64,000 bases of DNA from assembly GCA_963575745.1 (NCBI GenBank), contig CAUYUJ010000758.1, positions 466,365 to 530,364 on the forward strand, given 5' to 3'. The stretch's first letter is position 1, and each line of letters starts with the position of its first letter. This stretch comes from Prorocentrum cordatum. Its lineage: Eukaryota > Sar > Dinophyceae > Prorocentrales > Prorocentraceae. Position numbers and translations under genes: made by a program. The notes under the pieces are model-generated. The model saw only the letters and a list, made by a program, of their open reading frames with translations, did no database searches and was not told the origin of the DNA. Below are positions 11,120-22,562 of this stretch, in pieces.

Positions 11120-11193
11120 AAAAAAAATCCTCCCCCTCCTCCTCCTCCCCCTCCTCCTTCTCCTCCTCCTCCTCCTCCTCCTCCTCCTCCACC
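11120..11193 (+). repeat. (TCC)n tract at the LINE 3' end
   Basis: TCC/CTC units after a short A-run (TCAAAAAAAATCC), where a LINE 3' tail is expected. Confidence 0.9.
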
Positions 11194-12992
11194 CCCGCAA
11201 TCCCCGCACCCCCGAGGCACACGTAGTCGCCGCCACTGGCGAGCTGGGGTGGGTGAGCGCCGACCCACGAGATTCGCACGGACATCCAAGAGTTGATGTT
11301 TATTTCGGTTTTTTCGTTCTCCGCATGATCGAACGAGCCGCTGCTGGGGGAGCTGCGTGCGTCTCCTCTCTGGGGGGGCCGTCGGCTTCGACAGCCCCCT
11401 CAAGAGGATGCCAGTGCGACACGCTCCCCCGGGGGGAGGGCAAAGAACACAGCTGTCCCAATCGTGGCTGGTCGAACTCCCGGCAGCGCCCACGCGCGTG
11501 CCGGCGGACCCCCGAGCTCACGAGCCTGTGCAAAGTGGCACCGCGGGGTCCAAAATTTGATCGATGGCGGTGCCGCTGGTTGGCGGCGCACGGACTTCGT
11601 CCGCAAACGGCGTCTTACCACCGCCACCCGCCGCCACTGCGACTTCTCGGGCCGCAGCACTCCGAAGGTGCTGCGCAGCTGGTCCTTCCTCCGCCTCCTT
11701 CTCCTCCTTTTTCTCATCCTCCTTCTCCTTCTCCTCCTTCTCGTCCTCCTCCTCCAACCCCTCTCCGCAGTTCTTCAATATGAATACTGCTCTCAAATTT
11801 CCCATGACACTCGGGTGTCGGCAAAAACATGCCTGTGGTGTTGGATCCTCGTTTGAAGAGAAAGTGACCCCTCATAGAGATCGTGGCATCATAGGGAGGC
11901 CAGTCGAAATGTGGACCCAGAGCGCGGTATCGCCAACTGCTTATGGTTGGGTCCTTGGTCTGGACAATGTTGTACTATTTTTGAATACTTCTCTAGAGGG
12001 ACATGCCCGACTTAAAGCTAGCATCGACGGCCCTCACAGAAGACGTGCGCACGGTTCGTGTGAGCGGATGCGGTGTGAACTCTGAGAAGAAGGAGCCCGT
12101 GGGGGGCTGGGGCTGCTCTCTGTGCCACCGAATTCTTTTTACAGCGCGGCTCTGCCCTAGCTGCCGGCAGCGCCAGCGGAGCAGCCAGGCTTAAAATGCC
12201 TTCTGCCGCGGGCCAGAGAAGCGGAGCCCGTAGCCCGCACTGTAACGCCTCAACTTCTTGGTCCTCTCTCGCCTGTTGCTCCTCCTCCTCCTCCTCCTCC
12301 TCCTTCTACCCCGTCGCAGCGTCCTCCTCTCGCGTCTCCGGTCTCCAGGCCACGCGGCCTGCGCCGGGCACCCCTCGCTGCCCAAAGCTGCCGGCGGCGC
12401 TGGGGCAGAGCAGCTCTCCTCGGGCCGGAGGCGGTCTTCAGTGAGCCGGGGGTCCGAACTCATGCGTGGAGCATGGGCAACGGCCATACAGCTGCCACCA
12501 ACGACGACACAATGTGGGCTGAAGAACGAGACAGGGGCACTCCGGCGAGGCAGCACGTCTGCGCGTCTCGAGGCAAGTACCCCTGCTGGGAAGGAGTCCG
12601 TGTAGTTCCCGGCACGGGCTGCACCACCGGGCTCCTTCCTGGGATACACGACTCCCTTCTGCACCAATGTCCTCCTCATGCCTTCCCTCCCCCCTCCCTC
12701 ACTCAGAAGGGGTAGCTTTGTGTGTGATGGCAATTTCCCAGAGCATATCCTTCGCCTTCATCATTCCACTGCGGAACAAAAAGCGAGAGCCCCAATGCAA
12801 CGGCCGCTCTGTTGAACCTCACTCCCATCCTCTGGAGGAGTTGGGACCGAGGTGTGCCCCGAACGCCGCGCCATGCTCAACTCCTCCCTTCATCCCCTCC
12901 CTCTCGTCTCACGTCTCCCCCCTCCCCCTCCAGCGAAGGAGCAAGCGGCGAGCCAATGGTCGAATCCCATTTGCGCCAAGAACTGTGATTGA

Positions 12993-12993
<1 letters not shown>
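11194..12993. other. No gene identified; TCC tracts and a lone transposon end
   Basis: Holds (TCC)-rich tracts at about 11690-11755 and 12275-12310. At 11991-12016 a sequence with GGGACATGCCCGACTTAA matches the right terminus of the TCGGGC TIR family described at 32163-36492; I found no matching left end. Overlapping frames look like composition artefacts. Confidence 0.5.
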
Positions 12994-13039
<46 letters not shown>

Positions 13040-13375
13040 CGTCGTCCACCACCTCCTCCTCCATCTTCTGCCAGGACACTCTCTTCCCACTCGAATCGAG
13101 TGCGCCCCGATGGCTCGAGCAGGGCGCCACCGCCAGCCACCCCCCCCTCCTTCCTCTCCTCGTCCTCGTCGACCTCGTCCTCCTCCTCGTCCTCGTCGTC
13201 CTCCTCCTCGTCCTCCTCCTCCTCCTCCTCCTCCTCCTCTTCCTCCCCCTCATCCTCCTCCTCCCCCTCCTCCCCCTCCTCCACCCCCTCCTCCTTCCCC
13301 TGCTCCTCCCCCTGCTCCTCCTGGTCCTTTCCGACCCCTCCTCCTCCCCCTCCTCCTCCCCCCTGAGCGTCCTCC
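12994..13375 (+). repeat. (TCG)n followed by (TCC)n arrays
   Basis: About 14 TCG units at 12994-13037, then TCC/CCT-rich DNA at 13140-13375. The long Ser/Pro/Arg frames here are repeat products. Confidence 0.9.
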
Positions 13376-13594
13376 CCCACCTCTCCTCTCCTCCCGCGTG
13401 CGTGCCGCACGGCCCACGGCGCGCGCTCCAGGCCGCGGCCCCGGCCGGCTTCCCCGAAGCGGTGGCAAGCAGCGGATGGTTCTGTGCGCAGGCACGCAAG
13501 AGGTGGGTACTACTGGGAGGTCTTCGCCGGAAGGATGAGGCATATCAAACCCCGTTATCGGGAGCGGCCAAGAAGAGGGGGGTGTCCAAGAGGG

Positions 13595-13720
13595 GTGGAT
13601 GCAAATCATGACCGGCGGCATGTGCGCGGCCCAGCGGGGGGGCCAGGGACGTAATGAAACAAGAAGAGGCGCCATGAGATCTGCGGAGATATCATGGCCC
13701 GGGCCCGCGCCATGATATCC
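13595..13720. repeat. Dispersed repeat with a palindromic end
   Basis: The segment GGGGGGTGTCCAAGAGG ... GGCGGCATGTGCGCGGCC is repeated at 36941-37000. It ends in the inverted pair GATATCATGGC / GCCATGATATC (13688-13720). A similar ATCATGG...CCATGAT pair occurs at about 60943-60968. Confidence 0.65.
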
Positions 13721-14114
13721 ACCCCCCCTAGTCATCACCCCCCTCTTTGCCGCCCCCGACGTTAGGGGGGCTGCTACGCCGAACTCGGCCGCACATCAAG
13801 CGGGACTAAGCCGGACTAAGGCGGAAATGAGACGGATTAAGCGGGATTCAGCGGGATTAGGCTGGATTGAAGGGGCCCCAGGACACACAAATAAATACAC
13901 ACTGATAAAAATATTCCCCTATATTTTCATATATGTTCTGGGTTTCTGTCTTCCCCCCCATTTCCCATATTTTCCCATATTTTCTTGGGGATCGCAATTA
14001 ATTGTGTCTGTGTGTTTTTTCCCCTCCTGATGGATTTCGGACCCGGGCAAAGTCAGAAGTTGACCTCCCAGGAGTTGCCTCCGAACACGCAGGAGAGGAC
14101 TAAGCTGCACCGGC
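13721..14114. other. No gene identified
   Basis: Contains short GGGACTAAGCCGGACTAAGG-like direct repeats (13800-13865) and an A/T-rich stretch (13885-14010). No coding signal. Confidence 0.4.
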
Positions 14115-14260
14115 GGGAGCTGTCGAAGGTCCGCGCGGCCCTCGAGAGCAGCGCGGGCCCCCCCCTCACTGGCGAGCCGAGCGCGCCAGTTGCGGCACCA
14201 GAGGCGCCGCCGAGGGGGGTCCAGCACAAATCGAAGACATCAGCGCGGGCTTTCGAAAAA
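14115..14260. mobile_element. Degenerate copy of the TCCGCGCGG foldback family
   Basis: GGTCCGCGCGG, GAGCGCGCCAG and GGCGCCGCC blocks occur in the same order as in the clear copy at 40900-41092, but the arms have drifted (CAGCGCGGGC on the right). Confidence 0.5.
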
Positions 14261-14264
14261 AGAT

Positions 14265-14396
14265 AGCTATGCACATACACCGATTCTGTGAGCCCAGGAT
14301 CGGTGCATACGCCCTCCTGCTTTGGCCAGAAAGGCATATGCACCGATCCTGGGTCAAGGATGGACGCTGTCAGGATCGGTGCATGTGCATAGCTCT
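14265..14396. repeat. Nested inverted repeats built on GGATCGGTGCAT
   Basis: Outer arms AGCTATGCACAT and ATGTGCATAGCT (14265-14396) enclose inner arms CCCAGGATCGGTGCATA and TATGCACCGATCCTGGG (about 14292-14356). The 12-mer appears four times in alternating orientation, so one long or two short hairpins can form. Confidence 0.85.
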
Positions 14397-15009
14397 CTTC
14401 GCCCGATCTATATTGCTTGCTCTTCTTCGAGTGCGTGCGGAATGTCATTTTCGGGCCTGGGCCCCGGAGGCGGCCCAATTACCAAACGGGGAGAGCTCAG
14501 CTGCAGTCTGTGCCAACGACCCGGATCCGTGCAGTGAGGTTAGGGGGGATAACTACCGCTGAGCCAATCTCGAAATACTTCAGCACCCCTGGATCTGGAA
14601 ATTAAGATCTCCAAGAGGGTACCTGGCGCTGGGATGGCTTCTGACTAACTAAACAACAACGGCTGGACCTGCCTTTTCGTCTGCAAGAATGCTGGCCCCC
14701 ATCCCTGGACTTCGAAAACATTCTTGGCCGCGTATCCTCGCCGCGAAACCCCTTGCCTGGACAGGCCCCTGTCCGGCTCCTATCCGACACACTCGTCGTC
14801 GGTGAATACGTGGAACTCCGCCGTGTCATCGCGGTAGATGTCACGCATGATTGCGGCACGTCGGAAGGACCTACCCGGCCCTCTGAATCAAGCCCACTCG
14901 CCGCTGCGCTGATCAGCCCGCTGCACCTGAATTTACGTCGCACCGCCGCAGACTCTTAAACGATGACGCAAGAGCACCAGACACATGATTGCGAGCCAGG
15001 AGTGCACGT
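14397..15009. other. No gene identified
   Basis: Mixed-composition DNA with short overlapping frames and no domain or repeat that I can support. Confidence 0.4.
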
Positions 15010-15320
15010 GGATCCCACACCTACGCCCAGGCCCACGCCCACGCCCACACCGCCCACACCCACGCCCACGCCCACGCCCACCCACGCCCTCTACCCAGCC
15101 CACACCTACGCCTAAACCCGCACCCGCACCCACACCCACACCCATACCCACACCCACGACCACACCCACACCCACATCCACGCCCACACCCACACGTTCA
15201 CTCCCCACACCCCACACCCACACCCACACCCTCACCCACAACCACACCAACACCCACATCCACACCCTCACCCACACCAAAATCCGCGCCCACGCCCACG
15301 CCCACGCCCGAGCCCACTTG
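15010..15320. repeat. Hexamer minisatellite (CCCACR)n
   Basis: About 50 units of CCCACA/CCCACG with drift. Because the unit is six bases, several frames stay open as His/Pro/Thr repeats; these are not genes. Confidence 0.9.
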
Positions 15321-16719
15321 TTGCATATAATACGCATGCGTGCCATCAATACTGCTACGAATATGAATGAGGATGTGCCTCTCCCACCACTAACTTCTCT
15401 GACTAACTCCCACTACTCACTCCTCTCACTCCGCCAGCCTCCCTATTGCGGGAGCTACTGAACTGCGCCCGCGTGGCCCACTCCAAAAGCCATGCACACC
15501 CAACAACTACAATCTCTGCGGCGGACAGTTGTTCCTTCCGCCACCTTCCGCCAGCGGAGCCGCCCTCGTTTTGCTTCCGCCAGCTTCCGCAGCCCTTCCG
15601 CTGAGGAAAATCTATGTCAACTCTTTCGATCCCTGGGAGCCAAGACCCCGTCTACAACGCGGCACATGGCTGGGATCCCTCGTGAGATATTTCGGGCCCT
15701 GCGCGAAGCGCTACTGCACACGCTGCTGAAGGGTACGGCTGCTGGTCGCCTGGGGCCTGTATTCGTGCCTCTCGGGGGCGTCTCGTGGGGCAACTCGTGC
15801 GCCTCTTCCAGCTTCTTTCTATTCCCAGCTGACCAGAAGTAGTGAAGAGCAACCATCGATGAAGCCCACCTCACGTCACATGCCCTCCAAATCGGTGCCC
15901 AGGCGAAACTGCACGGAGCACACCAACAAAAAAACTGGAAATTGTCGCTTTGAAGGCAAATGGCTCGACTGGGATCCGCACGCGGCGCAACGATGGAGCA
16001 GAATCCAAGGGGCCCGTCAACCCAGGCTCAAACGCGGCGGCTTCAAAAAGAGGAGCGGCGCATCTCTTGGGGTAGGTCCGGACGCCTGGGGCCCTTCTGA
16101 ACAATTCTGAAGCGCTCCGTCCTTGAGATCCTGGCGTCGCATGTTTCTCACCCTGGGAGTTTTTGCATAGTTTCGGACCCCAGGGCCCTCACAGATCGAT
16201 CCTGCTCGCGGAATGTCGCAGAGTGTTGGGGTCCAGGGCTCCCGTCGCGATTTAGCGCGACATTGCATGTGTTCCGCGCCGTCATGCACTGCATCAAGCA
16301 CTTGGGGCCGCCATGGAGACCACGTGAGGGCCTGTTGGGTTCCTCTTGCCGGCCTCCTGAGGGCCTCCTGGACGCCACGTGGGCTGCCTCGGAGCGTCTT
16401 GGGCCCTTTGAGACCTCTCTAGGCGCCCCTCCGTAGGTCCTCTTGGCAGCCGGCCGAACGGAGGAGGGCGCGGCTCCCGAGTGGATGCAGATGCCATGGA
16501 GCGCATGGCAAATTTCGGATGGAAAAACATGCTCACCGGCTGGCGACTCAAGGACAGGCCAGCGGGTGAGGGGCGCCCTGAGCACAAAATCACCCGTCCG
16601 GGGAGGCCTCCTGGGTCCCGAGATCGGCTACACGCCAGAGCCACCCTGGGCAAGAGAGAGGCCTTGAGGGCGCCAACCCCGGGCCGCGGGCGGCGGGGCC
16701 GGGCCGCTCTGCCAAGGGC
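15321..16719. other. No gene identified
   Basis: Several frames of 60-145 codons overlap on both strands without domains. CCTTCCGCCA-like direct repeats lie at 15530-15600. Confidence 0.4.
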
Positions 16720-17230
16720 AGAAGGAGGAGGAGGAGGAGGAGGAGGAGGAGGAGGAGGAGGAGGAGGAGGAGGAGAAGGAGGAGGAGGAGGAGGAGGGAG
16801 CGAGGGGAGGAGGGAGGGAGGAGGAGGAGGAGGAGGGAGGGAGGAGGGAGGAAGGAGAGGGAGGAGGAAGGGAGGAAGGGAGAGAGGAGGAGGAGAGGAG
16901 GAGGAGGAGAGGAGGAGGAGAGGAGGAGGAGGAGGAGGAGGAGGAGGAGGAGGAGGAGGGGAGGAGGGAGCGAGGAGGAGGAGGAGGAGGAGGAGGAGGT
17001 AGCGAGGAGGAGGAGGAGGGAGCGAGGAGTAGGAGGAGGGAGCGAGGAGGAGGCAGCGAGGAGAGGAGGAGGATGAGGAGGGAGCGAGGAGAGGAGGGAG
17101 CGAGGAGGAGGAGGAGGGAGGGAGCGAGGAGGAGGAGGGAGCGAGGAGGAGGAGGAGGAGGAGGAGGAGGAGGAGGAGGGGGAGGAGGAGGAGGAGGGAT
17201 CGAGAAGGAGGAGGAGGAGGAGGACGCCAG
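16720..17230 (+). repeat. (GGA)n array, about 0.5 kb
   Basis: Nearly pure GGA/GAG with GGGAGCGA interruptions, the most uninterrupted polypurine tract in the window. It produces three overlapping minus-strand frames of over 330 codons (poly-Ser/Leu/Pro) that are artefacts. Confidence 0.95.
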
Positions 17231-17793
17231 CCGAGCCCGAGCCAGCCCGAGACCGAACCCGAGCCCGGGCCCAGGCCCGAGCCAGCCTGCACGGGCAGCA
17301 AGAGGCGGGGCGGGGCGGGGCGCCTGTACAGAAACACCACGACGACGAGCCCGGCGAGCACGAGCAGGAGGACGAGGAAGACCTGCCCAGCGGCCTCGCC
17401 CTCCTGCGCGGGCGGGGAGGAGGAGGACGACGTGGGTGACGACGGCGGAGGACGACGAGAGGACGACGAGAACCTTTGACGCGGCGCATCTCCATGCAAT
17501 GTCTGCGTAATGCAAGGACGACGATGACCACAACGGCCAAGACGAGCCCGGGCGGGGCCACCTCAGCCACCCTGCTGGCTCCAAGGCGAGGCCCATCCAA
17601 GGACCGCGCGATGTGCTCATACCATCACATGTGCGTCGGCTGCACGTACAGTCGGACTTGATTGGAGAGGACACGCGAGAGGACACAAGACCCGTGCGAA
17701 AGCCACATCGCCGTTGGAGTGCAAGAAGGCACGTGTAGCGAGGCACAGGACACAAGGGTACCGCTGAGCTGGCAGTGTCGACCTACTTATCCG
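17231..17793. other. No gene; possible small TIR element at 17646-17800
   Basis: TACAGTCGGAC at about 17646 and GGCCGACTGTA near 17794 are inverted and resemble the termini of the element at 22758-22933. The interior shows no further similarity that I can confirm. Confidence 0.4.
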
Positions 17794-17966
17794 GGCCGAC
17801 TGTAAGTGTGACCATACGCCAAAGCGACCTTTGGTACGCGACTTGCGGGGGCCGCGGAAAGGCCAAACCCGAGCGAACGTCCCGCTGCCATCGCATCGCG
17901 TTCAGCCATCTGGGGGCCCCCGTGCGCCCGCACTCAGAGGTCACTCCGGCGAAAGGTCACTCTTGA
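17794..17966. mobile_element. MITE, GTGACC-terminated family
   Basis: Left arm GTGTGACC ... CGACCTTTGGT and right arm GGTCACTCCGGCGAAAGGT are inverted. The interior matches the copies at 30823-31010 and 31689-31872 (GGCCAAACCCGAGC, CGCATCGCGTTCAG). No coding capacity. Confidence 0.75.
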
Positions 17967-18340
17967 AGGGGCGCAGGGACAAACAAATAAACTGATACTA
18001 ACTCCAGGAACCGCACTTTCTATATATTTTCGGGGTTTTCGTCTTCGCCCCCAGTGTCCATACTATCCTAAACTTCCCGGGGAATCGACGATTCATTGTG
18101 TCTGTGTTTTTGTTCCCCTCCTGAGCTCTTCGGTGTAGACGGATCTGCGCCCCACCTTCACCCTCACATTTGCCTCCGCCGACTTTGCGCCGGCGAGGCG
18201 CGCCGCAAGCGATGCCCTCTCTGAAAAGATGCCGTGCTGCAGGGACGCCAGATGGCTCCTGGGGGGACCCACCGAAGCCCTGGGGCTTCTCAGGAAGCTC
18301 TGAAACATATCCCAACAATCTCCTGCAGCAGGCCTTCGTA

Positions 18341-18342
<2 letters not shown>
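17967..18342. other. No gene identified
   Basis: An A/T-richer stretch (17975-18110) shares wording with 13880-14040 (CACAAATAAA, TATATTTTC, GTCTGTGT...TTCCCCTCCTGA), so both belong to an old dispersed repeat. Confidence 0.45.

Positions 18343-18411
<69 letters not shown>
18343..18411 (+). repeat. (GT)n microsatellite
   Basis: About 34 GT units, uninterrupted. Confidence 0.98.
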
Positions 18412-18464
18412 TGCTGCATGCTCAGACCAGCACGTGGGCGCAGGGCGCAGGGCGCGGTTAAGGA

Positions 18465-18860
18465 TGAGGAAGAGGAGGAGGAGAGCGAGGAGGAGGAGGA
18501 GGAGGAGGAGGAGGAGAGGAGAAGAAAGGAGGAGGAGGAGGAGGAGGAGAAGGAGGATGAGGAGGAGGAGAAGGAGGAGGAGGGGAGGGAGGAGGAGGAG
18601 GAGGGGCGCAGCCGCCCGTCCTCGTCGCCGCTCGGCCGCGGGGGCTCCGAGGAGGAGGGCGCGGCGCACCCGCACCCGCCGAGGGCGTAGCTCGTGTCGG
18701 CTCTGGGGGCCTCCTGGGGGGGAGGAGAGGGAAGAGGAAGGGAGAAAGGCAGGAGGGAAGCTGGACGGGGAGGAGGAGGAGGAGGAGGAGGAGGAGGAGA
18801 AGGAGAAGGAGGAGGAGGAAGCGAGGAGGAGGAGGATGAGGAGGAGGAGGAACGCTGCAA
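18465..18860 (+). repeat. (GGA)n arrays
   Basis: GGA-rich DNA at 18465-18605 and 18770-18855 around a G+C-rich spacer. Confidence 0.9.
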
Positions 18861-19352
18861 GCCCAGATCCTGAAGTGGGGGAGGAGGTGCGAGTTCGCCG
18901 ATGCAGCCGTCCAAGCCGATCGGGGTCTCGAAAATAGAGCCAGCCAATGTTGTCTCGATAACAAAGCAAAGAGGTCAGTGGATCGGTTTTTCTTGCAGCG
19001 TCGGGCTGCGTCTAGCTCCCGACCGCCAATCTGTAGACGTCAGTATACTCCAGAGAGCCCATTCACAGTATATGAGATGATACGAACAACTTGTTGTTAA
19101 ACTGGTCCTGGATATCTATGGACATCTGCGATGGCGACCCCTCTGGAGCTCACAATGAACATGTGGGTAGCGCCGAGAAGGCGGCTCATGGGGCCCCTGC
19201 GAACACAAGCGGTTGCGGAGCAGCAAGCGATGCACACAGGATTAGACCCCAAAAGGTCGATGTTGCCGCTGCTCACTCACGCACTCACGCACCGCCCCGA
19301 AGGGGCTCGCATTAGTCAGCCCCAGAGGCTGCCTCAGGCAAAATGCCTTAAT
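18861..19352. other. No gene identified
   Basis: Unique-looking DNA without a defensible frame. Confidence 0.4.
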
Positions 19353-19900
19353 TACCCATGTCGGCGCACCCCTCACACGTTTGGTGGCTCCATAGGGAAC
19401 TCCACAGGGGGCCCCATTTGCTGCGCTCGCATGGCACCACCGCGCTCATTTCGGCAGATCCCTCACACGTTTCGTGGCCCCACAGGGAGCTCCACCGGAG
19501 GCCCCAATGGCTGCACTCGCATGGTACCACCGCGCCCATGTCGACTCATCCCTCACATGCTTCGTGGCCCCATAAAGAGCTCCACCGATGGCCCCAGTGG
19601 CTGCGCTCGCATGGCGCCACCGCGCTCATTTCGGCACACCAGTCACACGCTGAGTGGCCCCATATGGAGCTTCACCGAATGCCCCAATGGCTGCGCTCGC
19701 ATGGCACCACCGCGCCCATTTCGGCACACCCTCTCAAGCTTCGTGGCCCCATATGTAGTGAATTCCACCAAAAAGGCCCCAATGGCTGCGCTCGCATGGC
19801 GCTACCATTCCCATCTCGGCACACCCCTCATACGCATTCGAATGTGCCGACCGCGCCCACTTCGGTACATCCCCCACATGCTCCGTGGCCCCATAGGAAG
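19353..19900. repeat. 90-bp satellite, about six units
   Basis: Each unit contains CCTCACA, CGTGGCCCCATA, AGCTCCACCG and TGGCTGCGCTCGCATGG in the same order. Because 90 is a multiple of three, a repeating 30-residue peptide frame stays open; I treat it as non-coding. Confidence 0.88.
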
Positions 19901-19989
19901 CTCCACCGAAGACGATGTTCACAATTGCGTTACTCACAACCGCATGTGGTTCGGTCTTTCGCCACGCTAACTGGCTTTTGTTTGGCCGG

Positions 19990-20450
19990 CCATCCGAGGA
20001 GGCCTCAAGCTGACTCCCAAATGGCCCAAGACGGCCCCAAGAGGGCCCAGGGAGAGCCCCAAGACGGCCCCAAGAGCGCCCAAGAACGCTCCGAGAGCGC
20101 TCCGAAACGCCCACAGGGCACGGACTCGCTTCGCTGGAATCTCGGTACGCCGGGGCTCGCTTCGCCGGGGTCTCGCTTCGCCGGGGCTTGCTTCGCCGGG
20201 ACTCGCTTCGCCGGGGCTCGCTTCGTCGACGAAGCAAGCAGGCCGGGGCTCGCTTCGCCAGGGCTCGCTTCGTCGCCGAGACCCCGGGCGAAGCAAGCCC
20301 CAATCGGGGCTTGCTTCGCCCGGCTCGCTTCGCCCGTCTCGCTTCGCCGGGGCTCGCTTCGCGGGAGTCTCGCCTCGCAGGGGATTGCTTCGCCGGGGCT
20401 CGCTTCGCTGGGGCCTCGCTTCGCCGGGTCTCGCTTCGCTGGCGCAAGGC
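19990..20450. repeat. CCCAAGA-rich and GCTTCGCCGGGGCTC minisatellites
   Basis: 19990-20115 is made of CCCAAGACGGCCCCAAGAG-like words. 20125-20450 has about 20 copies of a 15-16-bp unit, GGGGCTCGCTTCGCC. The same two repeats occur in opposite orientation at 22440-22690 (GGCGAAGCGAGCC, then CCAAGA words), on the far side of the G-rich satellite. Confidence 0.8.
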
Positions 20451-20699
20451 GGAACCTAAACGGTGTTTTTCGTTTACGTGTTGTTTTCGTTTTCCCTCGC
20501 TTTGTCTTCAATCCACCTCTACCGCAAAACGGAGTCGAAACGAACACGGCCCACTAAATCGCCAGAACACCGTTTACGTCCAGCCCTGCGCTGGCGTTCG
20601 GTATCCGAGGAGCAGAAGGAGGCAGAGCAGGAACAGCAGAAGGAGGAGGAGCAGGGGGAAGCTGAGGAGGAGGATGAATGGAGCGAAGCGGAATAGCAG
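20451..20699. other. No gene identified
   Basis: Short A/T-richer stretch (20460-20560) and a GGAGGAG run (20620-20690). Confidence 0.4.
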
Positions 20700-22025
20700 C
20701 CTGACCCGAACGAGCGGGTCGGGACGGGTCGGGTCGGGCGGGCAAACCCTAACGGGCGGGTCGGGTCGGGTCGGGCGGGCGGGCCCAACGGGCGGGTCGG
20801 GGCGGATCGGGCGGGCGGACCCTAACGGCGGGTGGGGTCGGAACGGGCGGGCGGGCCCTATCGGGCGGGTCGGGTCGGTCGGAACATTCAAATGTGTTGC
20901 ATAATCGAGATGGCATGCGAGAGCCCTAACGGGCGGGTCGGGTCGGGTCGGGCGGGCGGACCCCAACGGCGGTCGGGTCGGGTCGTGCGGGCGGACCCTA
21001 TCGGGCAGGTCGGGTCGGGCGGCGGGCGGCCCGTTCGGGCGAGCGGAACATTCACATGTGTTGCATAATCGAGATGGCATGCGTAAGCCCCAACGGGCGG
21101 GGCGGGTCGGGTCGGGCGGGCGACCCTTAACGGGCGGGTCGGGTCGGTCGAGCGGGCGGGTTCTAACGGGCGGGTCGGATCGGGCGGGCGGGCCCTATCG
21201 GGCGGGTCGGGTCGGGCGGGCGGGGCATTAAACAAGTGTGGCGCGTACACGAGCGAGTACGCGAGAACCCTAATGGGCGGGTCGGGTCGGGTCGGGCGGG
21301 GCCCTAACTGGCGGGTCGGGTCGGGTCGGGCGGCCCATATCGGGCGGGTCGGGTCGGGCGGGCGGGGCATTCTGTGGTGCGTGCGGGAACGAGAACGCGA
21401 GAACCCTAAGGTCGGGTCGGGCGGGCGGACCCCAACGGCGGGTCGGGCCGGGTCGGGCGGGCGGACCCTATCGGGCGGGTCGGGTCGGGGGGGCGGGATA
21501 TCAAAGTGTGGCGCGTACACGAAAGAGCATGCGAGAATCCTAACGGGCTGGTCGGGTGGGTCGGGCGGGCGGACCCCAACGGGCGGCTCGGGTCGGGACG
21601 GGCGGTCGGACCTTAACGTGCGGGTCGGGTCGGGCAGGCGGGACATGAAACTGGAATGCGTAAGCGAGATGGCACGCGAACCCTATCGGGCGGGTCGGGT
21701 CGGGCGGGCGAGACATTAAAGTGTGGTGCATAATCGAGATGGCACGCGAGAGTCCTAACGGGCGGGTCGGGTCGGGTCGGGCGGGCAGACCCAATCGGGC
21801 GGGTCGTGCGGGGCGGGCGGAACGTTAAAACTGCGATGCGTAATCGAGATGGCACGCGAGAGCCCTAATGGGCGGGTCGGATCGGGTCGGGCGGGCGGGC
21901 CCTAACGGGCGGGTCGGGTCGGGTCGGGCGGGCAAACCTTAACGGACAGCTTTTGTCGGGCGGGCGGGACATTCAGTAATCGAGATGGCACGCGGAAGCC
22001 CTAACAGGCGGGTCGGGTCAATTCA
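20700..22025. repeat. G-rich higher-order satellite with spaced mixed-sequence boxes
   Basis: Built from CGGGTCGGGTCGGGCGGGC blocks joined by CCCTAACGGGC. About every 70-180 bases a 35-50-base box interrupts, with the words ACATTCAAATGTGTTGCAT, ATCGAGATGGCATGCG and GAGAGCCCTAAC. I count nine boxes (starts about 20881, 21049, 21225, 21368, 21507, 21643, 21713, 21823, 21970). The plus strand has dense GGG runs suited to G-quadruplexes. Confidence 0.88.
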
Positions 22026-22129
22026 ATCAGTTCGCGAAGGCTCAATCGGCGGCGGCGGCGGCGGCGGAGACGAAGACCCAGCGGAGGACCACGGCGCGTG
22101 CCGGTGGCGACCGCCGCGATCGAGCTGCC

Positions 22130-22562
22130 CTCTGCTCCTCCTCCTTATCCTCCTTCTCCCTCCTGGTCGCTTCTCCTCCTCCTACTCCCTCCTCCTCGCC
22201 TTTCCCCCTCCTCCTCCTCTTCCTCCTCCTCCCCCCCCTCCTGGGGCTCCTCCACGACAGCCGTACGTACCACCCGTTGGAACCTCTTCCTCCTCCCCCC
22301 TCCTCGCTTCTCCTCCTCCTCCTGCTCCTCCTCCTCCTCCTCCTCCTCCCTCCTCCTCCTCCCCCTTCGTCCTCCCTCCTCCCTCCATTTATCTCCCTCC
22401 TCGAAGTCACCGCACGGCTGTCACCGCCCGGCGCAACACGCCCCAGGCGAAGCACGCCCCGGGGCGAAGCGAGCCGTGCGAAACGAGCCCCAAGCGAAGC
22501 GAGCCCGGGCGACGCGCGCCCGGGCGAAGCGAGCCAGGGCGACGCGAGCCGGGCGAAGCAAG
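22130..22562. repeat. (TCC)n tract followed by GGCGAAGCGAGCC minisatellite
   Basis: TCC-rich DNA at 22130-22390; 22440-22562 is the reverse-orientation relative of 20125-20450. Confidence 0.85.

Larger units (their letters stand above)
4700..11193 (+). mobile_element. Near-complete LINE with two ORFs, flanked by (TCC)n
   Basis: The unit contains ORF1 (zinc finger plus coiled coil) and a long ORF2 with, in order, an endonuclease (EEP family), reverse transcriptase, CCHC knuckle, RNase H and a Cys-rich tail. This is the domain order of an I/RTE-like LINE that nicks DNA and reverse-transcribes its RNA in place. (TCC)n tracts lie at the 5' side (about 4700-4769) and about 100 bases after the ORF2 stop (about 11120-11193); the second is where the 3' tail would be. 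No target-site duplication could be delimited because both borders are in repeats. ORF2 carries four frame changes and one TGA. Confidence 0.8.

Noticed and set aside
16294-17755. Three minus-strand frames of over 330 codons
   Set aside because: They overlap in all frames and consist of Ser/Leu/Pro runs from the (GGA)n array; no domain on either side.
19353-19900. CRISPR-like array
   Set aside because: Repeats are directly adjacent with no unique spacers, and the genome is eukaryotic.
19353-20557. 399-codon plus-strand frame across the 90-bp satellite
   Set aside because: Open because 90 is divisible by three; it continues into unrelated minisatellite sequence.
20700-22025. CCCTAAC words as an interstitial telomere
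   Set aside because: CCCTAA is not tandem; it appears once per longer G-rich unit.
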